DNA from: Candidatus Omnitrophota bacterium
Lineage (GTDB): Bacteria > Omnitrophota > Gorgyraeia > Gorgyraeales > Gorgyraeaceae
Direction: 5' to 3'
Assembly (NCBI GenBank): GCA_013202925.1
Contig: JABMRA010000123.1
Span: 1 to 7,946, forward strand
DNA: 7,946 bases
A program made the translations under genes and the position numbers. The notes below the pieces were generated by a model. That model was given only the letters and a program-made list of their open reading frames with translations, was not told where the DNA came from and made no database searches. This document shows, piece by piece, positions 1 through 5,900 of the stretch (the first letter of the stretch is position 1; every line of letters starts with the position of its first letter).

Positions 1-152
1 CAGCCGCCAGTTTGTGGACTGTTTCAGGTATAGGCCTGGCGGTTGGATGCGGTTTTTATACGGCAGCCTATGCAGCGACTATTATTGTCATGGCTGCGCT
101 TTATTTATTGCGGAAGATTCCGATAGAAGAGAAAAAAGAGAAAGGGGGGTAG
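1..152 (+). CDS. MgtC/SapB-family membrane protein, 3' end only
   Basis: Partial gene whose start lies outside the window; reading begins in frame at base 3 and ends at the TAG at 150-152. The visible ~49 residues include AASLWTVSGIGLAVGCGFY, followed by a hydrophobic stretch ending in LYLLRKIP and a charged tail (EEKKEKGG). The small-residue helix with A-S-x-W near its start and G-x-A-x-G-x-G-F-Y near its end is the pattern I know from the last transmembrane segments of MgtC/SapB proteins, inner-membrane proteins linked to magnesium limitation and envelope homeostasis. Only the C-terminal part is present, so this is a family call, not a function. The stop codon lies one base before the next start codon, and the purine run AAAGGGGGG inside this gene's last codons serves as the ribosome binding site of the bactofilin gene, so the two are probably co-transcribed. 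Confidence 0.72.
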   Translation, partial: AASLWTVSGIGLAVGCGFYTAAYAATIIVMAALYLLRKIPIEEKKEKGG

Positions 153-153
153 G

Positions 154-675
154 ATGGCGAGAAGAGACAGGAATGAATCAAAGCTCCTGGATGTTGATGC
201 CAGTATGCAGGGGTCGTTGGCGTTTAAAGATCCAGTGAACCTGAGGATAAACGGAAGCTTTGAAGGCAAGCTGGACACCAAAGGCAGCCTTACCATCGGA
301 GAAAATGCAACAGTGCGCGCAGATATAACAGGCGAGGAGATAATGATAGGCGGAAAGGTCACGGGCAACATCTTGGCGCAAAAAGAACTGAAGATCCTTT
401 CGCACGCCCACATCGTGGGCGACATCACAACGCCTGTTTTGAGCGTAGAGCCCGGCGCGGTCATGCAGGGAAAATGTCAGATGCTCAGTTATTCCAGCGG
501 CAGAAAAAGCAAGACCTTTAACGCAGACGAACTGGCTGAATATCTGGAGGTAGAGGTCTCAAACATAGTGACCTGGGCAAATTCAGGAAAGATCCCGGCG
601 TTTAAGGAAGGCAATGAGTGGAGGTTTGAGAGGGTAAGCGTTGATGAATGGATAGCCAAAGAAAAGGCAAAGTAA
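154..675 (+). CDS. Bactofilin fused to excisionase-type helix-turn-helix domain
   Basis: A 173-residue two-domain protein. Residues ~12-112 form a bactofilin-type beta-helix: regularly spaced glycines and hydrophobics in short turns (INGSFEGKLDTKGSLTIGE, then ADITGEEIMIGGKVTGNI, then VGDITTPVLSVEPGAVMQG). Bactofilins polymerise into nucleotide-independent cytoskeletal filaments, often at the membrane. Residues ~121-170 form a second domain that matches the excisionase/MerR-like winged helix: NADELAEYLEVEVSNIVTWA, then the SGKIPAFKEGNEWRF wing and a final DEWI helix. Ordinary bactofilins are about this length but end in a short disordered tail, so the DNA-binding tail is the oddity here. The start at 154 is supported by AAAGGGGGG just upstream and by the one-base gap after the preceding stop. 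The next gene carries the same type of helix-turn-helix, which suggests a joint role in positioning DNA or in local regulation; that role is inference. Confidence 0.87.
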   Translation: MARRDRNESKLLDVDASMQGSLAFKDPVNLRINGSFEGKLDTKGSLTIGENATVRADITGEEIMIGGKVTGNILAQKELKILSHAHIVGDITTPVLSVEPGAVMQGKCQMLSYSSGRKSKTFNADELAEYLEVEVSNIVTWANSGKIPAFKEGNEWRFERVSVDEWIAKEKAK

Positions 676-692
676 GAAGCAGGCGCTGAACC

Positions 693-986
693 ATGATGAA
701 AAAATTTTTGACACCCAATGAAGCAGCGGACTATCTTGGCGTCTCGGAAGAGGAGCTGCAGAAGGCCGTTGACAAAGGCAAGATAGCTACCTACAGAATA
801 GGCGGGATCTACACGAGATTCAGGGTAGATGACCTGAATTCCTATCATCGCAAGGGCCCCGGGAGGGGCGGTCAGAGGCAATCCACCACCTTTAGCGACA
901 GGATAAAGGATTTCTTCTACTTTAACGACTTTTATATTTACTCGGGCATTGCAGTTATAGTCGTCCTGTACTTTATTTTCAAATAG
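693..986 (+). CDS. Helix-turn-helix protein with C-terminal membrane anchor
   Basis: A 97-residue protein. Residues 4-54 are an excisionase-type helix-turn-helix/winged helix: FLTPNEAADYLGVSEEELQ forms the first two helices, then DKGKIATYRIGG, the wing (YTRFRVDD) and LNSYHRK. A basic, glycine-rich linker follows (KGPGRGGQRQ, 54-63), then a polar/aromatic stretch. Residues ~80-96 (FYIYSGIAVIVVLYFIF) are a single membrane-spanning helix that ends the protein with one lysine. The expected topology is N-terminus in the cytoplasm, tethering a DNA-binding domain to the inner membrane. The start could be Met 693 or Met 696, since MM begins the protein; no strong ribosome binding site separates them. 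It sits 17 bases after the bactofilin fusion and 2 bases before larB, so all three are likely one transcript. No specific function is known to me. Confidence 0.82.
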   Translation: MMKKFLTPNEAADYLGVSEEELQKAVDKGKIATYRIGGIYTRFRVDDLNSYHRKGPGRGGQRQSTTFSDRIKDFFYFNDFYIYSGIAVIVVLYFIFK

Positions 987-988
987 GT

Positions 989-1732
989 ATGGATTCTAAA
1001 AAATCTATAAAGAAGCTCTTAGAGGATCTCGGCCGCAAAAAGATCACCGCGCAAAAGGCATATGCGCTGCTCAGGGACCTGCCTTATAAGGATCTGAATT
1101 TCGCGCGCCTGGACCATCACAGGGTGCTCCGCAAGGGCTTTGGGGAGGCCGTGTACTGCGAGGGGAAAAGTCCCGGCCATGTAAAAAAGATACTGGAAGA
1201 GATCCTTAAAAGAAACGCGCATTGCCTTTTTACCCGCGCCAGTAAGTCGCTGTACGAATATCTGAAAAAGTTCCACAGCGGATTAAAATACAACGAACAG
1301 GCCAGGATCATTTATACCAGGAAAGAGAAGCCAAGAAATAAAAAGCGTGTCCTGATCCTGGCAGCAGGCACTAGCGACATCCCGGTTGCTGAAGAGGCGC
1401 GGCTGACGCTCCAGATCATGGGAAACAGGGTAAAGGCCCTCTATGACGTAGGTGTTGCCGGCATACATCGCTTGTTTGACCGGCTCCCTGATATCTCCAG
1501 GGCAAACGTAATTATCGTGGTGGCAGGCATGGAAGGCGCGCTTGCAAGTGTAGTGGCGGGCCTAACGGATAAGCCGGTCATCGCGGTACCAACGAGCGTG
1601 GGCTATGGCGCCAGCTTCAAAGGCATTGCCCCGCTTTTGACCATGCTGAATTGCTGCGCGCCGGGCGTCAGCGTGGTAAATATTGACAATGGCTTTGGCG
1701 CAGGCTATTTTGCGAGCCTGATAAACAAATGA
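989..1732 (+). CDS. larB: LarB, nickel-pincer cofactor biosynthesis carboxylase/hydrolase
   Basis: A 247-residue protein of normal LarB length. LarB carboxylates the pyridinium ring of nicotinic acid adenine dinucleotide and hydrolyses the phosphoanhydride, the first step towards the nickel-pincer nucleotide cofactor first found in lactate racemase. The C-terminal half (~120-247) is the PurE-like domain with the family signatures LAAGTSDIPVAEEA (125-138), YDVGVAGIHRL (152-162), VAGMEGALASVVAGL (178-192), AVPTSVGYGASFKG (199-212) and LNCCAPGVSVVNIDNGFGAG (220-239). Asp153, Glu182 and the second cysteine of the Cys-Cys pair (Cys223) fall where I expect the catalytic residues, including the cysteine that forms a covalent adduct with the pyridine ring. 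The start lies 2 bases after the previous stop, and the stop overlaps the next start as ATGA. LarC and LarE, which insert sulfur and nickel, are not in the window, so the pathway here is incomplete as seen. Confidence 0.93.
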   Translation: MDSKKSIKKLLEDLGRKKITAQKAYALLRDLPYKDLNFARLDHHRVLRKGFGEAVYCEGKSPGHVKKILEEILKRNAHCLFTRASKSLYEYLKKFHSGLKYNEQARIIYTRKEKPRNKKRVLILAAGTSDIPVAEEARLTLQIMGNRVKALYDVGVAGIHRLFDRLPDISRANVIIVVAGMEGALASVVAGLTDKPVIAVPTSVGYGASFKGIAPLLTMLNCCAPGVSVVNIDNGFGAGYFASLINK

Positions 1733-3390
1733 CCAATAAGCGTGATATCATAAAGGATGCAATAAAGAATATCGGCCTCCTGACTGATGAGAAGATAAGG
1801 CAGGCCATTGAAGAGCAGTCCATGACCATGGAGGGCCTGGCAAGCATCCTTGTCAGATTAGGATATATAGCGAATAAAAACGTAGGAAAGACGCTCGTCT
1901 CGCAGATAGGCATTTTGCCCATTGCCATAAAGCCCCAGGAGATACAGAAGCAGGCAGCGACCCTATTACCCGCCAACATTGTAATAGCCCACAGGATAAT
2001 CCCGTTGAAACAGGAATCCAATAAACTCGTGCTCGGCACTGACGACCCGTTGAATTTTCTCGCACAGGAAAATCTGGAAAAGATAATCGGCGCGGCCATA
2101 GAACTGGAACTCGTCCAGACCAAGGACATGGACAAGGTGCTGGCAGCGCTACACACGCCCAGAGAGAAGCCGGACATTGACCTCGGAAAGATATCAGAGG
2201 GCATAAAGGCAGCAAAGGGCGGCGAGGATGCGCCTATAATAAAACTTGTAAACGTCATAATCAACGAGGCGTCCAGCAGGAGGGCCAGCGATATCCACGT
2301 GGAGCCGCTGGAAAATAAATTCCGCGTGCGCTACAGGATAGACGGTGTTTTGCATGAGGTGCCGGGTCCGCCAAAAAGGCTGCAGGGTTCGGTCATCAGC
2401 AGGGTGAAGATCATGGCAGGCATGGACATAGCAGAGAAGCGCCTTCCGCAGGACGGCAGGATAAAGATACGGCTTGAGAAAAAAGAACTCGACCTCAGGG
2501 TATCGAGCCTGCCGGGCATACACGGCGAGAGCGTGGTAATGAGGCTCCTTGACAAGTCAAGCTTTCTCGTAGGCGTCGAGGACCTGGGGTTTTTACCGGA
2601 CCAGAGAAAGGCATTCGAGGAATTGATAGGCCTGCCGAACGGCATGATACTCGTCACAGGCCCTACAGGAAGCGGCAAGACCACGACATTGTACGCGACA
2701 CTCAGTCACATAAACCAGAAAGAGCGCAAGATCATTACTATAGAAGACCCTGTTGAATATCAGCTGGACGGGATAAATCAGGTCCAGGTAAAGCCAGCCA
2801 TAGGGCTTACGTTTGCCAGCGGCCTGAGGTCCATGCTCAGGCAGGCGCCGGACATCATAATGGTCGGCGAGATACGCGATATGGAGACTGCGCAGATAGC
2901 TATACAGTCCGCGCTCACAGGACATTTGATCTTCAGCACACTGCACACAAACGACGCGGCAAGCGCTGTGACCCGGCTCGTTGACATGGGCGCAAAACCT
3001 TACCTGGTCTCCTCTACAGTACAGGGCGTTTTGGCGCAGCGCCTGGTGCGGACCATATGCCCATCGTGCAGGGCTGCGTATAAACCTTCTGAAGAAGAGC
3101 AGCGGATCCTTTCTCTGGACGAACAAGGGGCAAAGGCAATCGAGCTTTACAAAGGCAAAGGCTGCGCAGATTGCAGCCACACGGGATACAAGGGCCGCAC
3201 AGGCATATTGGAACTTTTGGTAATAACTGACGAGATACGCGAGTTGATCCTGAACAATGCCTCGAGCGCTGAGATATCACAGAAGGCCAGGGAAGCGGGC
3301 ATGAGGACGCTGAAGACAGACGGCATTGAAAAGATCAAAAGGGGACATACCACGATCTCCGAGGTATTGAGGGTAACGCAAGACCTCTAG
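1729..3390 (+). CDS. gspE: GspE/PulE-family secretion ATPase, first copy
   Basis: A 553-residue cytoplasmic hexameric ATPase of the type II secretion / type IV pilus family, powering pseudopilus assembly. Residues ~1-150 are the N-terminal MshEN-type region; the linker SEGIKAAKGGEDAPIIKLVN leads into the catalytic domain. Visible motifs: ASDIHVEPLENKFRVRYRIDG; Walker A GPTGSGKTTT at 311-320 with Lys317; Asp box IEDPVEY; Walker B region DIIMVGEIRD at 375-384; His box TGHLIFSTLHTNDA; and the zinc-binding tetracysteine C444-x2-C447 ... C479-x2-C482 with GYKGRTGI after it. The usual RQDPD before Walker B reads RQAPD here (Ala373), a difference from the neighbouring paralogue. Translation is probably coupled to larB through the ATGA overlap. 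It could serve a pilus rather than a secretion system; the pseudopilin genes downstream favour the latter. Confidence 0.92.
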   Translation: MTNKRDIIKDAIKNIGLLTDEKIRQAIEEQSMTMEGLASILVRLGYIANKNVGKTLVSQIGILPIAIKPQEIQKQAATLLPANIVIAHRIIPLKQESNKLVLGTDDPLNFLAQENLEKIIGAAIELELVQTKDMDKVLAALHTPREKPDIDLGKISEGIKAAKGGEDAPIIKLVNVIINEASSRRASDIHVEPLENKFRVRYRIDGVLHEVPGPPKRLQGSVISRVKIMAGMDIAEKRLPQDGRIKIRLEKKELDLRVSSLPGIHGESVVMRLLDKSSFLVGVEDLGFLPDQRKAFEELIGLPNGMILVTGPTGSGKTTTLYATLSHINQKERKIITIEDPVEYQLDGINQVQVKPAIGLTFASGLRSMLRQAPDIIMVGEIRDMETAQIAIQSALTGHLIFSTLHTNDAASAVTRLVDMGAKPYLVSSTVQGVLAQRLVRTICPSCRAAYKPSEEEQRILSLDEQGAKAIELYKGKGCADCSHTGYKGRTGILELLVITDEIRELILNNASSAEISQKAREAGMRTLKTDGIEKIKRGHTTISEVLRVTQDL

Positions 3391-3408
3391 CGGGGTTTAC
3401 ACTTTTTC

Positions 3409-3493
3409 AGCTATAAGCTGTAAGCTTTAAGTTATAAGCAAAATCTTGGGTCGGGATTTTTTTCTTACAGCTTACGGCTTATAGCTTACAGCT
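3409..3493 (+). repeat. Heptad-built hairpin element, copy 1
   Basis: The left arm (3409-3439) is a run of 7-bp units: AGCTATA, AGCTGTA, AGCTTTA, AGTTATA, then AGC. The right arm (3464-3493) is the complementary-sense run containing CTTACAG and CTTATAG units. The spacer holds TTGGGTCGGGATTTTTTT. The arms pair over about 30 bases with a few wobble or mismatched positions because the heptads are degenerate. It lies in the 154-bp gap between the two GspE-type genes. Compared with the other two copies it is inverted: its left arm matches the reverse complement of their right arms almost base for base. It could act as a transcript-end or mRNA-processing hairpin. No gene is seen in this gap, and no clear promoter or strong ribosome binding site precedes the start at 3545. 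Confidence 0.85.
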
Positions 3494-3544
3494 GCGCATT
3501 TTGCAATACAGAAAGCCTAAACTTAACAGGGTCAGACGAATATC

Positions 3545-5254
3545 ATGGCTGAGAAATCACAGTACAATCTGTTATTGAAAAAACTTGTTGATAAAAAGCT
3601 TTTGACTCAACAGGTCATTGACGAGGCATTTGAAGAGGAAAAGAAGACCGGCAAGATCATCTTCAAGATCCTCGTTGACCACGGATATATCAGCGAGGAT
3701 GTGCTGCTGGACACTGTCGCGGACTGGCTGAGCATAGAACTGGTCAATCTTGCAAAGGTAAAGATAGAGCGCGACGCGATAAACAAGATATCCGCGTCCA
3801 CTGCCAAGTTTTACAATATCGTTCCGCTGAAGATCGAGGGAGATGCAGTCGTTGTGGCGGTCTCCAATCCGCTGAACATGAAACTCGCTGATGATCTCGG
3901 TTTCGTGACAGGCCTGAACATCCGGATGGTCATTGCCAAGGAAGAGGATATAAAAAAGGCAGTGGAGCGGTACTACGGCGAGGAAGAGGAGTCGCTCGGC
4001 GATGTCATAGATGAGGCAAAAAAGACATCCGGCAAGACCGCTATCAAAGGAGAAGGGGACGTAGATAAGTTAAAGGAGATCGCCTCGCAGGCGCCGGTCG
4101 TGAAGCTGTTGAACATGGTGCTTCTCCGCGCAGTAAGGGAAAAGGCGTCTGACATACACTTTGAACCATTCGAGAACGATTATAAGATACGGTACAGGAT
4201 AGACGGCGTGTGTTATGATGCCGCGCATCCGCCAAAGGACCTGAGCCTTGCGATAAGTTCCAGGATAAAGGTCATGGCAAACCTGGACGTGGCTGAAAAC
4301 AGGCTGCCGCAGGACGGAAGGATCGTGTTGGAGATAAGCGGAAACAGCGTTGATCTGCGCGTCTCGACACTGCCGACGCTTTACGGTGAGAGCATTGTCA
4401 TGAGGGTGCTGGATAAAAACGTGGTGAGTCTGTCCCTGGACCAGCTCGGCATGAACAATGACGTTAAGGCAAAACTCAGGGATGTAATAAAGAGGCCGAA
4501 CGGGATCTTGCTGACCACAGGGCCGACAGGCAGCGGCAAGACCACTACGCTGTACTCGTGCTTGCGGGAGATAAATAAAATAGAATATAAGATCATAACA
4601 GCCGAAGACCCTGTTGAATACGATATCGAGGGCATCATCCAGGTGGCGATAAACCCAAAGATAGACCTGACCTTTTCAAAGACATTGCGCCACATGTTAA
4701 GGCAGGACCCTGATATTTTAATGGTGGGAGAGATACGCGATACTGAGACAGCAGAGATAGCCATACAGTCCGCGCTGACAGGGCATTTTGTTTTCAGCAC
4801 ACTGCACACCAATGACGCGCCCGGCGCGATCACGAGGCTTATGGACATGGGCGTGGAGCCGTATCTGATAAGCTCTACGGTCAGGGCAGTTATTGCGCAG
4901 AGGCTCATGAGGAAGATCTGTTCGAAATGCAAGAAGCCCTACACGCCGCAGAAGGGTGAACTTGAGGAACTGGGGATATCAGCTGAGAAGTTAAAAGGCG
5001 CGCGGTTTTACAAGGGCGAGGGCTGTTCTGAATGCAACGGCTCAGGATACAAGGGCCGCACCGGCATATACGAATTATTTATCATGGATGAAAAGATCAG
5101 GGGACTGCTCGTAAAAAAGGTCAGCTCTGCGGCAATAAGGAACGCCGCGCAGGAGACAGGCATGAGGACATTGCGCGAGGACGGCGTGGCCATGGTCCTG
5201 GAGGGCTTGACCACGGTCGAAGAGGTCCTGCGCGAGACCAAGGAATATATCTAG
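3545..5254 (+). CDS. gspE: GspE/PulE-family secretion ATPase, second copy
   Basis: A 569-residue paralogue of the preceding ATPase, with the same domain order. The N-terminal ~150 residues are MshEN-like (e.g. LLKKLVDKKLLTQQVIDEAF and a later AISNPL-type VAVSNPLNMKLADDLGF). The catalytic domain shows ASDIHFEPFENDYKIRYRID, Walker A GPTGSGKTTT at 326-335 with Lys332, Asp box AEDPVEY, canonical RQDPDILMVGEIRD at 386-399, His box TGHFVFSTLHTNDA, and tetracysteine C459-x2-C462 ... C494-x2-C497 followed by GYKGRTGI. It lies directly upstream of the pseudopilin genes and so is the better candidate for the secretion motor proper. The start at 3545 has only a weak, distant purine run (ACAGGG) upstream. 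Its TAG stop shares bases with the first heptad of the next hairpin element. The N-terminal and middle regions differ clearly from the first copy, so the duplication is old. Confidence 0.93.
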   Translation: MAEKSQYNLLLKKLVDKKLLTQQVIDEAFEEEKKTGKIIFKILVDHGYISEDVLLDTVADWLSIELVNLAKVKIERDAINKISASTAKFYNIVPLKIEGDAVVVAVSNPLNMKLADDLGFVTGLNIRMVIAKEEDIKKAVERYYGEEEESLGDVIDEAKKTSGKTAIKGEGDVDKLKEIASQAPVVKLLNMVLLRAVREKASDIHFEPFENDYKIRYRIDGVCYDAAHPPKDLSLAISSRIKVMANLDVAENRLPQDGRIVLEISGNSVDLRVSTLPTLYGESIVMRVLDKNVVSLSLDQLGMNNDVKAKLRDVIKRPNGILLTTGPTGSGKTTTLYSCLREINKIEYKIITAEDPVEYDIEGIIQVAINPKIDLTFSKTLRHMLRQDPDILMVGEIRDTETAEIAIQSALTGHFVFSTLHTNDAPGAITRLMDMGVEPYLISSTVRAVIAQRLMRKICSKCKKPYTPQKGELEELGISAEKLKGARFYKGEGCSECNGSGYKGRTGIYELFIMDEKIRGLLVKKVSSAAIRNAAQETGMRTLREDGVAMVLEGLTTVEEVLRETKEYI

Positions 5255-5345
5255 CCGTAAGCTATAAGCCTTAAGCTGTAAGCTGTAAGAAAAATTCTGA
5301 CCCCAAGGTTTTTTGCTTATAACTTAAAGCTTACAACTTATAGCT
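5253..5345 (-). repeat. Heptad-built hairpin element, copy 2
   Basis: The left arm (5253-5287) has five heptads, AGCCGTA, AGCTATA, AGCCTTA, AGCTGTA, AGCTGTA, then AG; the last is duplicated compared with copy 3. The right arm (5315-5345) is the complementary run ending CTTATAGCT. The spacer includes AAAAATTCTGACCCCAAGG. The first heptad begins at A5253, inside the TAG stop codon (5252-5254) of the upstream ATPase gene, so the element abuts the gene with no gap. It is inverted relative to copy 1 and in the same orientation as copy 3, and it ends a few bases before the ribosome binding site of gspG. Strand is given relative to copy 1. Confidence 0.85.
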
Positions 5346-5350
5346 GAAAA

Positions 5351-5360
5351 GAGGGGACTT
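5351..5360 (+). promoter_or_regulatory. Ribosome binding site of gspG
   Basis: GAGGGGACTT directly precedes ATG 5361. The GAGGGG core sits about four bases from the start, rather close but clear. The identical ten bases occur before the gspH-like gene at 5891-5900, and the identity runs on into the first codons, so the two translation starts are copies of one another. Confidence 0.7.
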
Positions 5361-5795
5361 ATGAAGAAAACAGGTTTTACCCTTATTGAACTTCTGGTGG
5401 TCATTGCCATTATCACCATCCTGGCCGGCATGGTCGTGAGCGGCGCGCAGCAGGCAAGGAAAAGAGGGGCAATGACAAAGACAAAGGCCCAGATCGCCAC
5501 GATTGAGACATCCATAAGCATGTACGAGGCAGATATGGGCGTTTATCCTGAGACCACCAATAAGAAACTCGTGGAGGCGCTGCAGGACGACCCTGGCGAT
5601 CTTGACTGGAGCGGCCCGTACATGAGGATCAGGGAAAAAGAGCTCAATGAAGAAGGCGAATACATGGATGCATGGGGAAACGCAATCGTCTATGTGAACC
5701 CCGGCGTGCATAATGAGTATTCATATGATTTGTATTCAATGGGTCCGAATGGAGAAGGCAATGGCAGTGAAAGAGACGACATCACGAACTGGTAA
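5361..5795 (+). CDS. gspG: Type II secretion major pseudopilin GspG
   Basis: A 144-residue prepilin. It begins with a short basic leader, MKKTG, and the class III cleavage site G^FTLIELLVV; Glu10 is the +5 glutamate of the mature protein. A hydrophobic helix follows to about residue 28. The globular domain shows the GspG pattern: AQIATIETSISMYEADMGVY (44-62, the alpha-helix with YEAD-x-G-x-YP), WSGPYMR, DAWGN (103-107, usually DPWGN), and the C-terminal YDLYSMGPNGEGNG...DDITNW, which corresponds to the calcium-binding loop region and terminal Trp of the family. GspG is the main subunit of the periplasmic pseudopilus that pushes substrates through the outer-membrane secretin; it would be inserted in the inner membrane, cleaved by a prepilin peptidase and assembled by the GspE motor encoded just upstream. 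The length is typical. Confidence 0.94.
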   Translation: MKKTGFTLIELLVVIAIITILAGMVVSGAQQARKRGAMTKTKAQIATIETSISMYEADMGVYPETTNKKLVEALQDDPGDLDWSGPYMRIREKELNEEGEYMDAWGNAIVYVNPGVHNEYSYDLYSMGPNGEGNGSERDDITNW

Positions 5796-5801
5796 ATCTT
5801 C

Positions 5802-5885
5802 AGCCATAAGCTATAAGCCTTAAGCTGTAAGAAAAATTCCGACCCAACGTTTTCGCTTATAGCTTAAAGCTTACAACTTATAGCT
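5802..5885 (-). repeat. Heptad-built hairpin element, copy 3
   Basis: The left arm (5802-5829 plus AG) has four heptads: AGCCATA, AGCTATA, AGCCTTA, AGCTGTA. The right arm (5855-5885) reads GCTTATAGCTTAAAGC and onward to CTTATAGCT. The spacer carries AAAAATTCCGACCCAACG. It has one heptad fewer on the left arm than copy 2 but is otherwise nearly the same, and 23 bases of the right arm (5863-5885) are identical to copy 2 (5323-5345). It fills most of the gap between gspG and the gspH-like gene. Strand is given relative to copy 1. Confidence 0.85.
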
Positions 5886-5890
5886 AAAAA

Positions 5891-5900
5891 GAGGGGACTT
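5891..5900 (+). promoter_or_regulatory. Ribosome binding site of the gspH-like gene
   Basis: GAGGGGACTT directly before ATG 5901, identical to the site before gspG. With the start codon and the first codons (through ...AAAACAGG) the identity covers 24 bases, 5891-5914 against 5351-5374. Confidence 0.7.

Noticed and set aside
14..238. Open frame of 74 codons overlapping the MgtC-like end and bactofilin start
   Set aside because: Out of frame with both real genes, and its product is a mixture without any domain signature.
1668..2264. 198-residue minus-strand open frame over the larB end and first ATPase start
   Set aside because: Shadow of well-supported plus-strand coding sequence; its Ser/Met/Phe-rich composition is typical of antisense translation.
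2593..3180. 195-residue minus-strand open frame within the first ATPase
   Set aside because: Lies wholly over the Walker A to tetracysteine region of the ATPase; no motif of its own.
3391..3544. Promoter for the second ATPase gene in the 154-bp gap
   Set aside because: TTGCAA at 3501 has no suitably spaced -10 box; the only candidate, TAAACT, is too close. Nothing convincing could be supported.
4381..4932. 183-residue minus-strand open frame within the second ATPase
   Set aside because: Antisense shadow of the conserved ATPase core; a similar antisense frame exists in the paralogue for the same reason.
3409..5885. Heptad arms considered as a CRISPR array
   Set aside because: Units are only 7 bp, contiguous without spacers, arranged as hairpin arms, and no cas genes are present.
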